Shown: positions 16,688 through 25,975, numbered from the stretch's first letter. The stretch is 64,000 nucleotides of DNA from Bacteroides sp. (GCA_019414665.1 DXLO01000001.1:90223-154222); one strand, 5' to 3'. Numbers and translations: made by a program. The notes: generated by a model from the sequence alone, not told the origin.

Positions 16688-17593
16688 ATGAGAACCAGAC
16701 ATCACATATTTTTCCCATTGCATCCCGGCAAAAGTATCCTTTGTTCGTGCTGCATGGTACTGATAGTGTGCCTGTTTACCGCCTGTGACAGTAAACAGTC
16801 CACTTCCACAAAACCAACCCTGACTGTCACCCTGGAACCTTTGCGCTATTTCACAGAAACCATTGCAGGCGATAAATTCAAGATAGTCAGCATGGTTCCG
16901 AAAGGAAGCAGCCCCGAAACCTACGACCCTACCCCCCAACAACTGGTCAATCTGGATAAAAGCACCGCCTACCTGCGCATCGGCTATATCGGTTTCGAAC
17001 AAGCCTGGATGGATAAACTGACCACGAATGCCCCTCATCTGAAAGTATTCGATACCTCAAAAGGAATAGACGTCATACACGAAACAGGACACAACCACGG
17101 TGACCATCATCACGAAGGGGGTATAGAGCCTCATATATGGAACTCCGCACGCAATGCCTCAGTAATCGCCCGTAATATCTACTCCGCCCTGAGTGAACTG
17201 GACAGTGCAAACGAACCTTATTTCAAGCATCGGCTGGACAGTCTGCAACAAATTATCGCACAGACAGATACGGACGTTCGTGACCGGCTACAGAATGCCG
17301 ATACCACTTTCCTTATCTATCATCCGGCACTCAGTTATTTTGCTAGGGACTACGGATTAAAGCAAATCAGCATAGAAGAAGGAGGAAAGGAACCCTCACC
17401 CGCCCATCTGAAAGAACTGATAGAAACCTGCCGCCGGGACAATGCCCGGGTTATTTTTGTCCAACAGGAATTCGATACCCGCAATGCCCGGCTGATAGCA
17501 GATGAACTGGGAGTCACCGTTGTTCCCATTAATCCGCTAAGTTATGAATGGCGGGAAGAGATGATCAATGTAGCAAATGCACTTGCCAAATAA
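16688..17593 (+). CDS. znuA: Zinc ABC transporter substrate-binding lipoprotein (ZnuA-like)
   Basis: 301 residues. An N-terminal hydrophobic segment ends in lipobox LFTAC with the lipidated Cys at residue 33; a shorter start at M23 is also possible. The cluster A-I binding-protein fold is indicated by YFTETIAGDKF and by PHIWNSARNA, whose His is a usual metal ligand. A His-rich loop at residues 131-142 (HETGHNHGDHHH) lies just before it and points to zinc rather than manganese. A further ligand site is QEFDTRNARLIADELG near the C-terminus. The znuC gene follows after nine bases. The upstream operator-like repeats suggest metal control. It would bind zinc in the periplasm and hand it to a permease that is not encoded nearby. 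Confidence 0.9.
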   Translation: MRTRHHIFFPLHPGKSILCSCCMVLIVCLFTACDSKQSTSTKPTLTVTLEPLRYFTETIAGDKFKIVSMVPKGSSPETYDPTPQQLVNLDKSTAYLRIGYIGFEQAWMDKLTTNAPHLKVFDTSKGIDVIHETGHNHGDHHHEGGIEPHIWNSARNASVIARNIYSALSELDSANEPYFKHRLDSLQQIIAQTDTDVRDRLQNADTTFLIYHPALSYFARDYGLKQISIEEGGKEPSPAHLKELIETCRRDNARVIFVQQEFDTRNARLIADELGVTVVPINPLSYEWREEMINVANALAK

Positions 17594-17602
17594 CAGAGCC
17601 TT

Positions 17603-18370
17603 ATGACGAATCCCATTATACAACTTACAGATATTTCCGCTTCTTACGATGAGAAGACAGTACTGAGTCACGTCAATCTCACGGTATATGAACGTGACTT
17701 CCTTGGTGTAATCGGCCCCAATGGTGGCGGAAAAACCACACTGATCAAGATCATACTAGGGTTACTGAAGCCCGCTTCGGGCAGTGTCCGTTTCTATAAG
17801 AACGAAAAGGAAGTACCCGAAATAACCATGGGATACTTACCACAATACAACAGTATTGACAAGAAATTCCCCATCTCCGTATATGAGGTGGTATTATCGG
17901 GGCTCAACAAACAGAAATCCCTGTTCCACCGCTACACCCCCGAACAGCACGAACTGGTGAGCCGGATTATTGCCCGCATGGGTCTGGAAGGTTTGGAAAG
18001 CCGTGCCATCGGCGAACTGAGCGGAGGACAACTGCAACGCGCGCTCTTGGGACGCGCCTTGGTTTCAAACCCTGAGGTTGTCATTCTGGACGAACCCAAT
18101 ACCTACATTGACAAACGGTTTGAGGCCAAACTCTACTCCCTGCTGGAAGAAATCAACAAGGAACGGGCCATCATCCTGGTAAGCCATGACATAGGCACTG
18201 TGCTGCAAAATGTAAAAACCATAGCGTGCGTCAACGAAACGCTGGATTATCATCCCGATACGGAAGTACCCACCGAATGGCTGGAAGAGCATTTCGGATG
18301 CCCCATCGAACTGTTAGGACATGGGAACTTCCCTCACCGCATCTTGAAATGCCATCATCACGACGAATAA
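17603..18370 (+). CDS. znuC: Zinc ABC transporter ATP-binding protein (ZnuC-like)
   Basis: 255 residues, a complete ABC ATPase: Walker A GPNGGGKTTL, Q-loop at YLPQYNSID, signature LSGGQLQRALLGRAL, Walker B VVILDEPNT and the switch His in LVSHDIG. The sequence ends in a His-containing tail (CHHHDE), as in several metal-uptake ATPases. It lies nine bases after znuA in the same operon. In Walker B the usual catalytic Glu is present (DEPNT), so it should hydrolyse ATP. No permease gene follows; the next 460 bases hold a tandem repeat and then the GT117 gene. Confidence 0.9.
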   Translation: MTNPIIQLTDISASYDEKTVLSHVNLTVYERDFLGVIGPNGGGKTTLIKIILGLLKPASGSVRFYKNEKEVPEITMGYLPQYNSIDKKFPISVYEVVLSGLNKQKSLFHRYTPEQHELVSRIIARMGLEGLESRAIGELSGGQLQRALLGRALVSNPEVVILDEPNTYIDKRFEAKLYSLLEEINKERAIILVSHDIGTVLQNVKTIACVNETLDYHPDTEVPTEWLEEHFGCPIELLGHGNFPHRILKCHHHDE

Positions 18371-18455
18371 ATCCGATTATCGTGACCTAAGCCTTTTCAT
18401 GCGGCAGGTTAAGCCCTATCCACCTTATCATTAAGCATTTTCTTACGGCAGACTT

Positions 18456-18565
18456 CTACAGTCGCCGGCAGTGCTCCGTACAGTCCACTGCAACAGACCG
18501 TACGGACTACTATAGCAGACTGTACAGTCCACTGTAGCGGTCTATACTGGTTTACCGTATAAAAG
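18456..18565. repeat. Five-unit 22-bp degenerate tandem repeat
   Basis: Units start at 18456, 18478, 18500, 18522 and 18544, exactly 22 bases apart. Core heptamers are TACAGTC, TACAGTC, TACGGAC, TACAGTC and TACTGGT; units 2 and 4 share GTACAGTCCACTG. Unit 4 contains the hairpin TACAGT-cc-ACTGTA. It lies between znuC and the GT117 promoter and encodes no protein. Role unknown; it could terminate or stabilise the znuAC transcript or bind a protein in phase on the helix. Confidence 0.6.
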
Positions 18566-18787
18566 ACCTTAACCTAACCATCAATCAAGCTTAACCATAG
18601 AGTAGAAAAAGGTTAGGAATCCAAAGGTTTCCTTCATCTGTACAAACTGAAATTTCAGAACACAGTATACAAACCAGCAATAAAACATAGAAATTCCGTT
18701 AAGGACTGAAAGAAACATTTTCTGCCGCATTCCCTAAGGATAACACTAAATAACAGACCATTGCCTCCCTATTCCAACTTTCTTTCG

Positions 18788-18795
18788 TATCTTTG
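18788..18795 (+). promoter_or_regulatory. -7 box of the GT117 gene promoter
   Basis: TATCTTTG is a perfect -7 box, 35 bases before the start codon. No well-spaced -33 TTG is present. Confidence 0.5.
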
Positions 18796-18830
18796 CGCCC
18801 ATTGAACGTTAACGAAACAATAATATATTC

Positions 18831-21800
18831 ATGAAACAGTACAAATTAGTCAACAACCTGGTAGGTTGGTTAGCTTTTGTCATCGCAGCTTATACTTACT
18901 GCATGACTATAGAACCGACAGCCAGTTTCTGGGATTGTCCGGAGTTCATCACCACCGGCTATAAATTAGAGGTAGGCCACCCGCCCGGTGCACCCTTCTT
19001 TATGCTTACCGCCAACTTATTCAGCCAATTTACAAGCGACCCCAGTCAAGTAGCCAGAATGGTCAATACCATGAGCGCTCTGATGAGTGCGGCTTGTATC
19101 CTGTTCCTTTTCTGGAGTATAACCCATCTGGTGAAAAAACTGATATGCCCCGATGACAAGGAGATGACCTTGGGCAAACTCATTACCATTATGGGGTCAG
19201 GACTGGTGGGAGCCTTGGCTTATACATGGAGCGACACCTTCTGGTTCAGTGCTGTAGAAGGCGAAGTATACGCTTACTCCAGTCTCTTCACCGCAGTCGT
19301 ATTCTGGTTGATTTTAAAATGGGAATCCGTTGCCAACGAGCCTCACAGCGACCGCTGGCTGGTTCTGATTGCTTACCTGACCGGACTTTCCATCGGTGTG
19401 CACTTGCTGAACTTATTGTGTATTCCGGCCATTGTACTGGTGTACTATTATAAAAAGAATCCCGATGCCAACCTCAAAGGCAGCCTGTTGGCACTTACAG
19501 GCTCCATGGTGTTGGTTGCAGCAGTGCTGTACGGTATCGTGCCGGGCGTAGTAAAAGTGGGAGGATGGTTCGAACTGCTGTTCGTCAACAGTTTCGGTAT
19601 GCCTTTCAACAGCGGTCTGATAGTCTACATCATTCTACTCGCCGCATCCATTATCTGGGGTGTTTACGAAAGCTATACGGAAAAGAGCCGCAAACGCATG
19701 AATATCTCCTTCATGGTAACTATCGCCATGCTGGGCATCCCCTTCTATGGCTACGGATGGAGCAGCGCCTTGATAGGCATTATCATACTAGGAATCTTGG
19801 GCGTTTATCTGTTTGCTGATTTGAACAAGAAATATCAGATTAGCGCACGTACTTTAAACACCTCTTTGCTGTGCATCATGATGATTATGGTAGGATACTC
19901 CTCATACGCCTTGATTGTGATCCGCTCTACCGCCAATACTCCGATGGACCAGAACTCTCCGGAAGACATCTTCACTTTAGGAGAATACCTGGGCCGCGAG
20001 CAATATGGAACCCGTCCTTTGTTCTACGGACAGACATACGCCTCCAAACCGGCACTGAAAGAAGTGGACGGAGGATGTGTATATGATGTGACGGAAGGCG
20101 CTCCCGTGTATCAACGGAAGGAGAAAGCGACTCCCGATGAAAAGGACAGCTACGAAGTAGTGCGTCATAAGACCGATTACAAGTATGCACAAAATATGCT
20201 CTTCCCGCGCATGTACAGCGATGCACACGCACAGGCCTACGAAGACTGGCTGGGCGGCATCAAAGGCGTGCAGGTTCCTTACGACCAGTGCGGACAGATG
20301 GTGATGGTGAAAGTCCCGACCCAATGGGATAACATCAAGTTCTTCTTTATCTACCAGTTGAACTACATGTACTGGAGATATTTCATGTGGAACTTTGCCG
20401 GACGCCAGAATGACATACAGGGACAGGGTGAAATAGAACATGGCAACTGGATTACCGGAATACCGTTTGTGGACAAGTTCCTGGTGGGCGACCAAAGCCT
20501 GCTCCCCTCCGACCTGAAAAACAACAAAGGGCACAATGTATTCTATTGCCTGCCGTTGATTTTGGGACTTATCGGTCTGTTCTGGCAGGCTTACAAGACA
20601 AAACGTATCACGACTCCGAATGGGGAAGAGATAGAAGAACCGGTAGGTATCCAGCAATTCTGGATCGTATTCTTCCTGTTCTTCATGACCGGTCTGGCCA
20701 TCGTGCTTTATTTGAACCAGACCCCGATGCAGCCCCGCGAACGTGACTATGCATACGCAGGTTCGTTCTATGCATTTGCCATCTGGATAGGCATGGGTGT
20801 GGCGGGTATTGCCCAATGGCTGCAAGGCAAACTGGGTGAGAAACCGGCTTCCGTCATTGCAACTGTAGTTTGTCTGTTCGTACCCATCCAAATGGTGAGC
20901 CAGACGTGGGACGACCACGACCGCAGCAACCGTTATGTGGCACGCGACTTCGGACAAAACTACCTGAGCACCGTACAGGAAGAAGGTAACCCGATTATCT
21001 TTACCAATGGTGACAACGATACTTTCCCCTTGTGGTACAACCAGGAAACGGAAGGTTTCCGTACCGATGTACGTGTATGTAACCTGAGTTACCTGCAAAC
21101 AGACTGGTACATCGACCAAATGAAGCGTCAGGCATACGACTCCCCGGCAGTGCCTATCGAATGGAGCCGTCTGGAATATGTACAGGGGCATAATGAAGGA
21201 GTGGCTGTACGTCCGGAAGTGATGGAAAGCATCAATAACTTCTACAAGCAGAACCCGGAAGAAGCCGCCAAGGAATTCGGAGACAACCCGTATGAATTGA
21301 AAAATATTCTGAAATACTGGGTACGCTCACCCAAAGAAGGTTTACAGCTGATACCGACGGACAGCATCGTCATCAAGCTGGACAAGGAGGCAGTGAAACG
21401 CTCGGGCATGATGATTCCCGACTCCCTGCATGGTGAAATCCCCGATTACATGAGTATCTCCCTGAAAGGCAAACGTATGCTGTACAAGAGCGAGCTGATG
21501 ATGCTTGAGATGCTGGCAAATACCAACTGGGAACGTCCGTTGTACATGGCTATTACGGTGGGTAGCGACAATCATCTGAATTTGGGCAACAACTTCATGC
21601 AGGAAGGTCTTGCCTACCGCATCACCCCGTTCAACACCACCCGGCTGAACGCACGCATCGACAGCGAGAAAATGTACGATAACCTGATGAACAAGTTCAA
21701 GTTCGGAGGAATCAACAACCCGGATATCTATATCGACGAGACTGTGATGCGTATGTGCCAGACCCACCGCCGTATGTTTATACAGCTGGCTACCCAGTTG

Positions 21801-22235
21801 ATAAAAGAAGGCAAGAAAGACAAGGCGTTGAAAGCCCTTGACTACTGTTCGGAAGTAATCCCAAGCACCACCGTGCCCCACGATTACATCATGAGCAGTT
21901 CAAAAGAAATGGCCGACGATTATCTGGCGTTAGGTGAAAAAGAAAAGGGAGAAGCCATTCTGAATGATCTGGCAAACAAATCGGTGGAATACATCACCTG
22001 GTACCTGAGTCTGGATGACCAACGCCTGCAAGGTTCATACGAGGACTGTCTGCGCAATTTCTATATTCTGGATGAGATCAACAAGAGCCTTGCCCGCGCA
22101 AATGCTGCCGGCGGTGTACAAGGTGAAGGTGAACAACAGAAAAAATCAGATATGGCAAGCCACTATGCCAAGAAGTTTGAAGACCTCTATGAGGTGTTCA
22201 ACAAACGTGTAGGCGGCGGAGCAGGCAGAAAGTAA
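18831..22235 (+). CDS. DUF2723 / glycosyltransferase family 117 multi-pass membrane protein
   Basis: A 1134-residue inner-membrane protein. The first third has the DUF2723 signature: after the first helix, TASFWDCPEFITTGYKL and VGHPPGAP, with the conserved Asp-Cys-Pro-Glu and a Pro-rich loop as in protein O-mannosyltransferase-like enzymes. About 13 hydrophobic segments alternate with loops to residue 690. The remaining 440 residues are soluble and end in helical repeat-like sequence (KALDYCSEVIP, ALGEKEKGEAIL), resembling TPR. The family is nearly universal in Bacteroidetes and is thought to transfer sugars from lipid carriers to exported proteins or glycans; substrate not assignable here. 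It stands as a single gene with its own promoter and ends at a strong hairpin. Confidence 0.88.
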   Translation: MKQYKLVNNLVGWLAFVIAAYTYCMTIEPTASFWDCPEFITTGYKLEVGHPPGAPFFMLTANLFSQFTSDPSQVARMVNTMSALMSAACILFLFWSITHLVKKLICPDDKEMTLGKLITIMGSGLVGALAYTWSDTFWFSAVEGEVYAYSSLFTAVVFWLILKWESVANEPHSDRWLVLIAYLTGLSIGVHLLNLLCIPAIVLVYYYKKNPDANLKGSLLALTGSMVLVAAVLYGIVPGVVKVGGWFELLFVNSFGMPFNSGLIVYIILLAASIIWGVYESYTEKSRKRMNISFMVTIAMLGIPFYGYGWSSALIGIIILGILGVYLFADLNKKYQISARTLNTSLLCIMMIMVGYSSYALIVIRSTANTPMDQNSPEDIFTLGEYLGREQYGTRPLFYGQTYASKPALKEVDGGCVYDVTEGAPVYQRKEKATPDEKDSYEVVRHKTDYKYAQNMLFPRMYSDAHAQAYEDWLGGIKGVQVPYDQCGQMVMVKVPTQWDNIKFFFIYQLNYMYWRYFMWNFAGRQNDIQGQGEIEHGNWITGIPFVDKFLVGDQSLLPSDLKNNKGHNVFYCLPLILGLIGLFWQAYKTKRITTPNGEEIEEPVGIQQFWIVFFLFFMTGLAIVLYLNQTPMQPRERDYAYAGSFYAFAIWIGMGVAGIAQWLQGKLGEKPASVIATVVCLFVPIQMVSQTWDDHDRSNRYVARDFGQNYLSTVQEEGNPIIFTNGDNDTFPLWYNQETEGFRTDVRVCNLSYLQTDWYIDQMKRQAYDSPAVPIEWSRLEYVQGHNEGVAVRPEVMESINNFYKQNPEEAAKEFGDNPYELKNILKYWVRSPKEGLQLIPTDSIVIKLDKEAVKRSGMMIPDSLHGEIPDYMSISLKGKRMLYKSELMMLEMLANTNWERPLYMAITVGSDNHLNLGNNFMQEGLAYRITPFNTTRLNARIDSEKMYDNLMNKFKFGGINNPDIYIDETVMRMCQTHRRMFIQLATQLIKEGKKDKALKALDYCSEVIPSTTVPHDYIMSSSKEMADDYLALGEKEKGEAILNDLANKSVEYITWYLSLDDQRLQGSYEDCLRNFYILDEINKSLARANAAGGVQGEGEQQKKSDMASHYAKKFEDLYEVFNKRVGGGAGRK

Positions 22236-22239
22236 ATAA

Positions 22240-22271
22240 AAGGTGTGGATTCTGCGGTGAATCCACACCTT
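22240..22271 (+). terminator. Terminator of the GT117 gene
   Basis: AAGGTGTGGATT (22240-22251) pairs perfectly with AATCCACACCTT (22260-22271): 12 pairs, 8-base loop, then TATATTTGT. It begins four bases after the stop codon. Confidence 0.8.
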
Positions 22272-22279
22272 TATATTTG
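22272..22279 (+). promoter_or_regulatory. -7 box of the polysaccharide deacetylase gene, abutting the terminator
   Basis: TATATTTG directly follows the terminator stem, so the U-tract of one transcript is the -7 box of the next. The start codon is 26 bases downstream. Confidence 0.5.
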
Positions 22280-22305
22280 TATAACCAACAAAAGCACACA
22301 CATTC

Positions 22306-22917
22306 ATGTTTATAGAACAACCCCCGCTGATACTCCGCTGGCTTTATCCACGCGCTTTCTGGCGAATGGACAAGAATGAAAAAGCGGTCTATCTGACTTT
22401 CGATGACGGGCCGATTCCCGAAATCACACCGTGGGTACTCGATTTATTAGACAAGTACAATATCAAGGCTACCTTCTTTTTGGTGGGCGACAATGTGCGC
22501 AAGCATCCCAAGGAATTCCAGATGATTGTAGAACGGGGACATCGTTTGGGAAATCATACTTTTAACCATATCCGGGGATTCGAATACCGAAGCAAGAACT
22601 ATCTGGCCAATACGGACAAAGCAAACGAGCTGATCCATACCAACCTGTTCCGTCCGCCACATGGCCACATGCGCTGGATGCAGTACATGGTGCTGCGGCA
22701 TAAATACCAGATCGTAATGTGGGACTTGGTTACCCGTGACTATAGCAACAAGCTGAATGGAAGACAGGTACTGAGGAAGGTAAAACATTATGTGAGGAAT
22801 GGCTCCATCATTACTTTCCATGACTCCATCAAGGCAGAGAAAAACATGAAATACGCCTTGCCCCGGGCCATAGAATGGCTGTTGGAACAAGGCTATGAAT
22901 TCAAGGTATTTGACTGA
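22306..22917 (+). CDS. Polysaccharide deacetylase (NodB homology domain, CE4 family)
   Basis: 203 residues; a single NodB domain. Motif 1 is LTFDDGP with the catalytic base Asp and the metal-binding Asp; motif 2 is GNHTFNH with two metal-binding His; the RPPHGH segment is motif 3 and WDLVTRDYSN motif 4. Such enzymes remove N-acetyl groups from peptidoglycan or other amino-sugar polymers with a divalent metal. No signal peptide is obvious; the N-terminus FIEQPPLILRWLYPRAFWR is only moderately hydrophobic. It may act on a lipid-linked or cytosolic substrate. Its last codons form half of the terminator stem. Confidence 0.9.
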   Translation: MFIEQPPLILRWLYPRAFWRMDKNEKAVYLTFDDGPIPEITPWVLDLLDKYNIKATFFLVGDNVRKHPKEFQMIVERGHRLGNHTFNHIRGFEYRSKNYLANTDKANELIHTNLFRPPHGHMRWMQYMVLRHKYQIVMWDLVTRDYSNKLNGRQVLRKVKHYVRNGSIITFHDSIKAEKNMKYALPRAIEWLLEQGYEFKVFD

Positions 22918-22934
22918 TAAAGCCAAATACCTTG
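22902..22934 (+). terminator. Rho-independent terminator overlapping the end of the deacetylase gene
   Basis: CAAGGTATTTG (22902-22912), inside the coding sequence, pairs perfectly with CAAATACCTTG (22924-22934), followed by seven T. The stop codon lies in the loop side of the stem. Confidence 0.85.
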
Positions 22935-22974
22935 TTTTTTTCGTGGCGTATACGCATACCCTCTTGTATATGTA

Positions 22975-24147
22975 TTATTTTATGGCAACTGCCAATGGAT
23001 TACGTATCTTCCGGGCATATTCTTCCAAATATTTATTCCAATCGGTATCGGCTTCGAAACCATATTTGCTCCAGCCTGATCCCCAATAATAAATATACTC
23101 GGCTCCCGGTTCATAATCATTAACCGCCAACACATGGCCCAAAGCATCCCCACGTTCCTTCCGTTCCTTTTCGGAGAACACTTGGGCAAACGCTCCTTTG
23201 ACGGTAGCCGGGAATACGGCTCCTATGTAAATCACTCCATTGTTATTGGCAGCATTCTCCGTAGAGTCTGCATAAGCTATATAGCCTGCGTCTGCATCAA
23301 AACTATATCCCATAGGATTCTGTTTGTGCAATACAATGCCGGTCACCACCGGAGTGATTTCCTGCAAATTGTCAAAAGAAACCACAGTCTTGTTCAACTG
23401 CGACCCCTTGTCCAAAGAAATGATACGCGTTTCTATCACACTTGAATCCCCTTTTACAACCAACGGATTATAGACCAACTTAGCTGTGAATCGGAGCGGA
23501 CCGTTATCCAAGATTTCACAATCCTTGTAACAATAGGGATAAACAATGGTACTATCGGGGAATAAAGCAGCTGTTCCTCCACCCAGAGTCGGGCCCACTG
23601 CATAGCAGTCCATTCCGTTTCCATGATCTACATGATAAGAAATACCCCGGTTCAAGTCACCGTCATAACGATCCTCCACTACCGGTTCGGACACACTTTT
23701 AGTCCAGATATCATAACCAAAGGCACGCTCGCCCTTCTCCTGCAAAGCAGGACCGTATGCACGATAAGCGGCACGGTCATTCTCCCATGCCACATCATCC
23801 AGACGTTCGGGATATTGACGCCCGCAAGCAACCACATCCACCGGCTGCGGAGTTCCTTCTGCAATTGTATAAACAGCCGAGGCATCCCCTTTCACCGAAG
23901 CAGGAAAGATAAGCATATCATCGTATGTTATCTGATAAGGTACTTCAAGCCCGTTCTCGTCCAATACGATAACCTGTGCCGTATCGGGTAATTGTAGTTT
24001 GCCTGTTATTTCAGCCATAGAGATTTCCACCATTTCCCCATTTCTGTCAATGGAAAGCGGATTGGTTATAGTGACAGTCACCGGCTCCTTTTGCGAACAG
24101 GAAAACATAGCTAACGCCGTTGCGACTGCTAAAAAGATTTTTTTCAT
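22975..24147 (-). CDS. DUF4861 family lipoprotein, uronate/pectin-linked
   Basis: 390 residues from the ATG at 24147; a longer in-frame start at 24213 would lie upstream of the -7 box and was not chosen. MKKIFLAVATALAMFSC is a lipoprotein signal with Cys at residue 17. The body is beta-sandwich-like, with motifs such as YHVDHGNGMDCYAVG and LGGGTAALF that are typical of DUF4861. The family is common beside uronate and pectin genes in Bacteroidetes and its reaction is not established as far as I know. Here it follows KduD and KduI on the same strand but has its own promoter, 97 bases after kduD. Cellular place: outer or inner membrane, facing the periplasm or outside. Confidence 0.82.
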   Translation of the reverse strand: MKKIFLAVATALAMFSCSQKEPVTVTITNPLSIDRNGEMVEISMAEITGKLQLPDTAQVIVLDENGLEVPYQITYDDMLIFPASVKGDASAVYTIAEGTPQPVDVVACGRQYPERLDDVAWENDRAAYRAYGPALQEKGERAFGYDIWTKSVSEPVVEDRYDGDLNRGISYHVDHGNGMDCYAVGPTLGGGTAALFPDSTIVYPYCYKDCEILDNGPLRFTAKLVYNPLVVKGDSSVIETRIISLDKGSQLNKTVVSFDNLQEITPVVTGIVLHKQNPMGYSFDADAGYIAYADSTENAANNNGVIYIGAVFPATVKGAFAQVFSEKERKERGDALGHVLAVNDYEPGAEYIYYWGSGWSKYGFEADTDWNKYLEEYARKIRNPLAVAIK

Positions 24148-24175
24148 ACTATTTATTGTTTGTCGAACTGAAAGA

Positions 24176-24204
24176 CAAAAATACAAAGAATCTGCAAGTA
24201 TCAA
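24176..24204 (-). promoter_or_regulatory. Promoter of the DUF4861 gene
   Basis: On the minus strand TATTTTTG (24176-24183) is a perfect -7 box and TTG (24202-24204) lies 18 bases upstream. Confidence 0.55.
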
Positions 24205-24243
24205 CAAAGACACAAGCAGATTCTTTCTATTTATATCTACTAA

Positions 24244-25047
24244 TTATTTAGGCTGCTTACCAATGTAGGCCAGAATACCGCCATCTACATAGAGAATATG
24301 GCCATTGACGGCATTAGATGCTTCGGATGCAAGGAATACGGCAGGACCGGTCAATTCCTGCGGATCCAACCAACGGCCGGCCGGAGTCTTGGCACAGATG
24401 AATGTATCAAACGGATGACGGCTTCCATCGGGCTGGATTTCACGTAACGGAGCTGTTTGCGGAGTAGCGATATAGCCCGGACCGATACCATTACACTGAA
24501 TGTTGTATTCTCCGTATTCAGAACAGATGTTACGGGTCAACATCTTCAAACCACCTTTAGCGGCAGCGTATGCAGAAACGGTTTCACGACCCAACTCAGA
24601 CATCATAGAGCAGATATTGATGATTTTTCCGTGTCCTTTTTCCATCATCGCAGGCAAAACCGCTTTAGAAACAATGAACGGAGCATTCAAGTCAATATCA
24701 ATAACACGGCGGAAATCGGCAGCTTCCATCTCGTGCATCGGAACGCGACGGATAATACCGGCATTGTTTACAAGAATATCGATGGTACCTACTTCTTTTG
24801 CAATAGTGGCAACCATAGCCTGTACGGCAGGTTCGTCAGTAACATCGCATACATATCCGTGTGCCTTGATTCCTTTTTCAGCGTAAGAAGCCAGACCTTT
24901 ATCCACCAATTCCTGATTGATGTCGTTGAAACAGATGGTTGCGCCCTGTTCTGCAAAAGCAGATGCAATAGCAAAACCGATACCATAAGAAGCGCCTGTT
25001 ACAAGAGCTACTTTACCTTCCAAAGAAAAATTCAAATACTGATTCAT
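24244..25047 (-). CDS. kduD: 2-dehydro-3-deoxy-D-gluconate 5-dehydrogenase (KduD), SDR family
   Basis: 267 residues, classical short-chain dehydrogenase. Cofactor loop VTGASYGIGFAIA (about 15-27), structural NNAG motif (LVNNAGI), catalytic Ser in NICSMMSE and Tyr-Lys in YAAAKGG. KduD reduces 3-deoxy-D-glycero-2,5-hexodiulosonate to KDG in the breakdown of unsaturated galacturonate released by pectate lyases. Gluconate 5-dehydrogenases are close relatives; the assignment is fixed by the neighbour kduI, which lies 36 bases upstream on the same strand and makes the substrate. Cytosolic. It connects with the PL10-CE8 enzyme at 35443-37584. Confidence 0.9.
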   Translation of the reverse strand: MNQYLNFSLEGKVALVTGASYGIGFAIASAFAEQGATICFNDINQELVDKGLASYAEKGIKAHGYVCDVTDEPAVQAMVATIAKEVGTIDILVNNAGIIRRVPMHEMEAADFRRVIDIDLNAPFIVSKAVLPAMMEKGHGKIINICSMMSELGRETVSAYAAAKGGLKMLTRNICSEYGEYNIQCNGIGPGYIATPQTAPLREIQPDGSRHPFDTFICAKTPAGRWLDPQELTGPAVFLASEASNAVNGHILYVDGGILAYIGKQPK

Positions 25048-25083
25048 GATACTTATATTATTAAATTAATGAAGTTATATGAT

Positions 25084-25926
25084 TTATTTCAAGTCTGTAA
25101 TCAATGAGAAGTCCTGATCACCGTAATCCAGATTCTCTCCACCCATACCCCAGATAAAGGTATAGTTGTGTGTTGCCGCCGCACTATGGATAGACCATTC
25201 GGGAGACAAGACTGCCTGATCGCCTTTCATCCATATATGACGGGTTTCATCCACTTCTCCCATAAAATGGCAAACAGCGTGTTCATCGGGCACTTCGAAA
25301 TAGAAGTAGGCTTCCATACGGCGGCTGTGCACGTGCGCCGGCATGGTGTTCCACACACTTCCCGGTTTCAGTTCGGTCATTCCCATCTGCAACTGGCAGG
25401 TAGGCAATACCTGACTGACCAGCATCTTGTTGATGCAACGATGGTTGGACCCTTCCAATGAACCCATTTCAGCAACGATGGCATCTGCCTTGGTCACTTT
25501 TTTATCGGGATAGTTACGATGAGCGGTAACAGAGTTAAAATAGAATTGGGCAGGGTTCTTGACATCTTTACTTTCAAAAGTCACTTCCCGGTCTCCCGAA
25601 CCCAGATAAAGCGCTTCTTTATAATCCAGTTCGAACACGGCATCTCCGGCTTTGACCACACCGGGACCGCCCACATTGAAGATCCCCATTTCACGGCGGG
25701 TAAGGAAATAAGGCGCTTTCAACGGATCGATAGCCTCCAGCTTCAATACCTCCCCTACGGGTCTGGCTCCTCCTACAATCATGCGGTCATACATGGAATA
25801 AACCATGTTCACCTCATTGTCCGAAAATACTTTTTCCATTAAGAAATCCCGTCGTATCCTTTGGGTGTCATAGCCTTTGGCATCTTCGGGATGCGCGGCA
25901 TAACGGATTTCATAATTTGTCTTCAT
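25084..25926 (-). CDS. kduI: 5-dehydro-4-deoxy-D-glucuronate isomerase (KduI)
   Basis: 280 residues, matching the usual length. A cytosolic, zinc-dependent cupin-type isomerase that converts 4-deoxy-L-threo-5-hexosulose uronate (from pectate lyase products) into the KduD substrate. Characteristic segments: DRMIVGGARPVGEVLKLE, EMGIFNVGGPG, and the metal site with MPAHVHSRRMEAYFYFE (His and Glu ligands) plus ATHNYTFIWGMGGEN with a further His. First gene of a kduI-kduD unit. Its upstream region holds a -7 box (25976-25983). No regulator gene is adjacent. Confidence 0.95.
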   Translation of the reverse strand: MKTNYEIRYAAHPEDAKGYDTQRIRRDFLMEKVFSDNEVNMVYSMYDRMIVGGARPVGEVLKLEAIDPLKAPYFLTRREMGIFNVGGPGVVKAGDAVFELDYKEALYLGSGDREVTFESKDVKNPAQFYFNSVTAHRNYPDKKVTKADAIVAEMGSLEGSNHRCINKMLVSQVLPTCQLQMGMTELKPGSVWNTMPAHVHSRRMEAYFYFEVPDEHAVCHFMGEVDETRHIWMKGDQAVLSPEWSIHSAAATHNYTFIWGMGGENLDYGDQDFSLITDLK

Positions 25927-25975
25927 AAGCAGCTATTTTATGTTTTTATAGTATTCCGAATTATTTCGACTTGGG

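Noticed and set aside
18456..18565. Possible CRISPR array
   Set aside because: The 22-bp periodic units have no split into constant repeat and variable spacer, and no cas genes are present.
19977..21191. 404-codon open frame on the minus strand
   Set aside because: It lies wholly inside the GT117 gene, antisense, with no promoter or family match; low stop frequency there follows from the codon use of the real gene.
24148..24213. Longer start for the DUF4861 lipoprotein
   Set aside because: It would place 22 residues before a normal lipoprotein signal peptide and lies upstream of a good -7 box.
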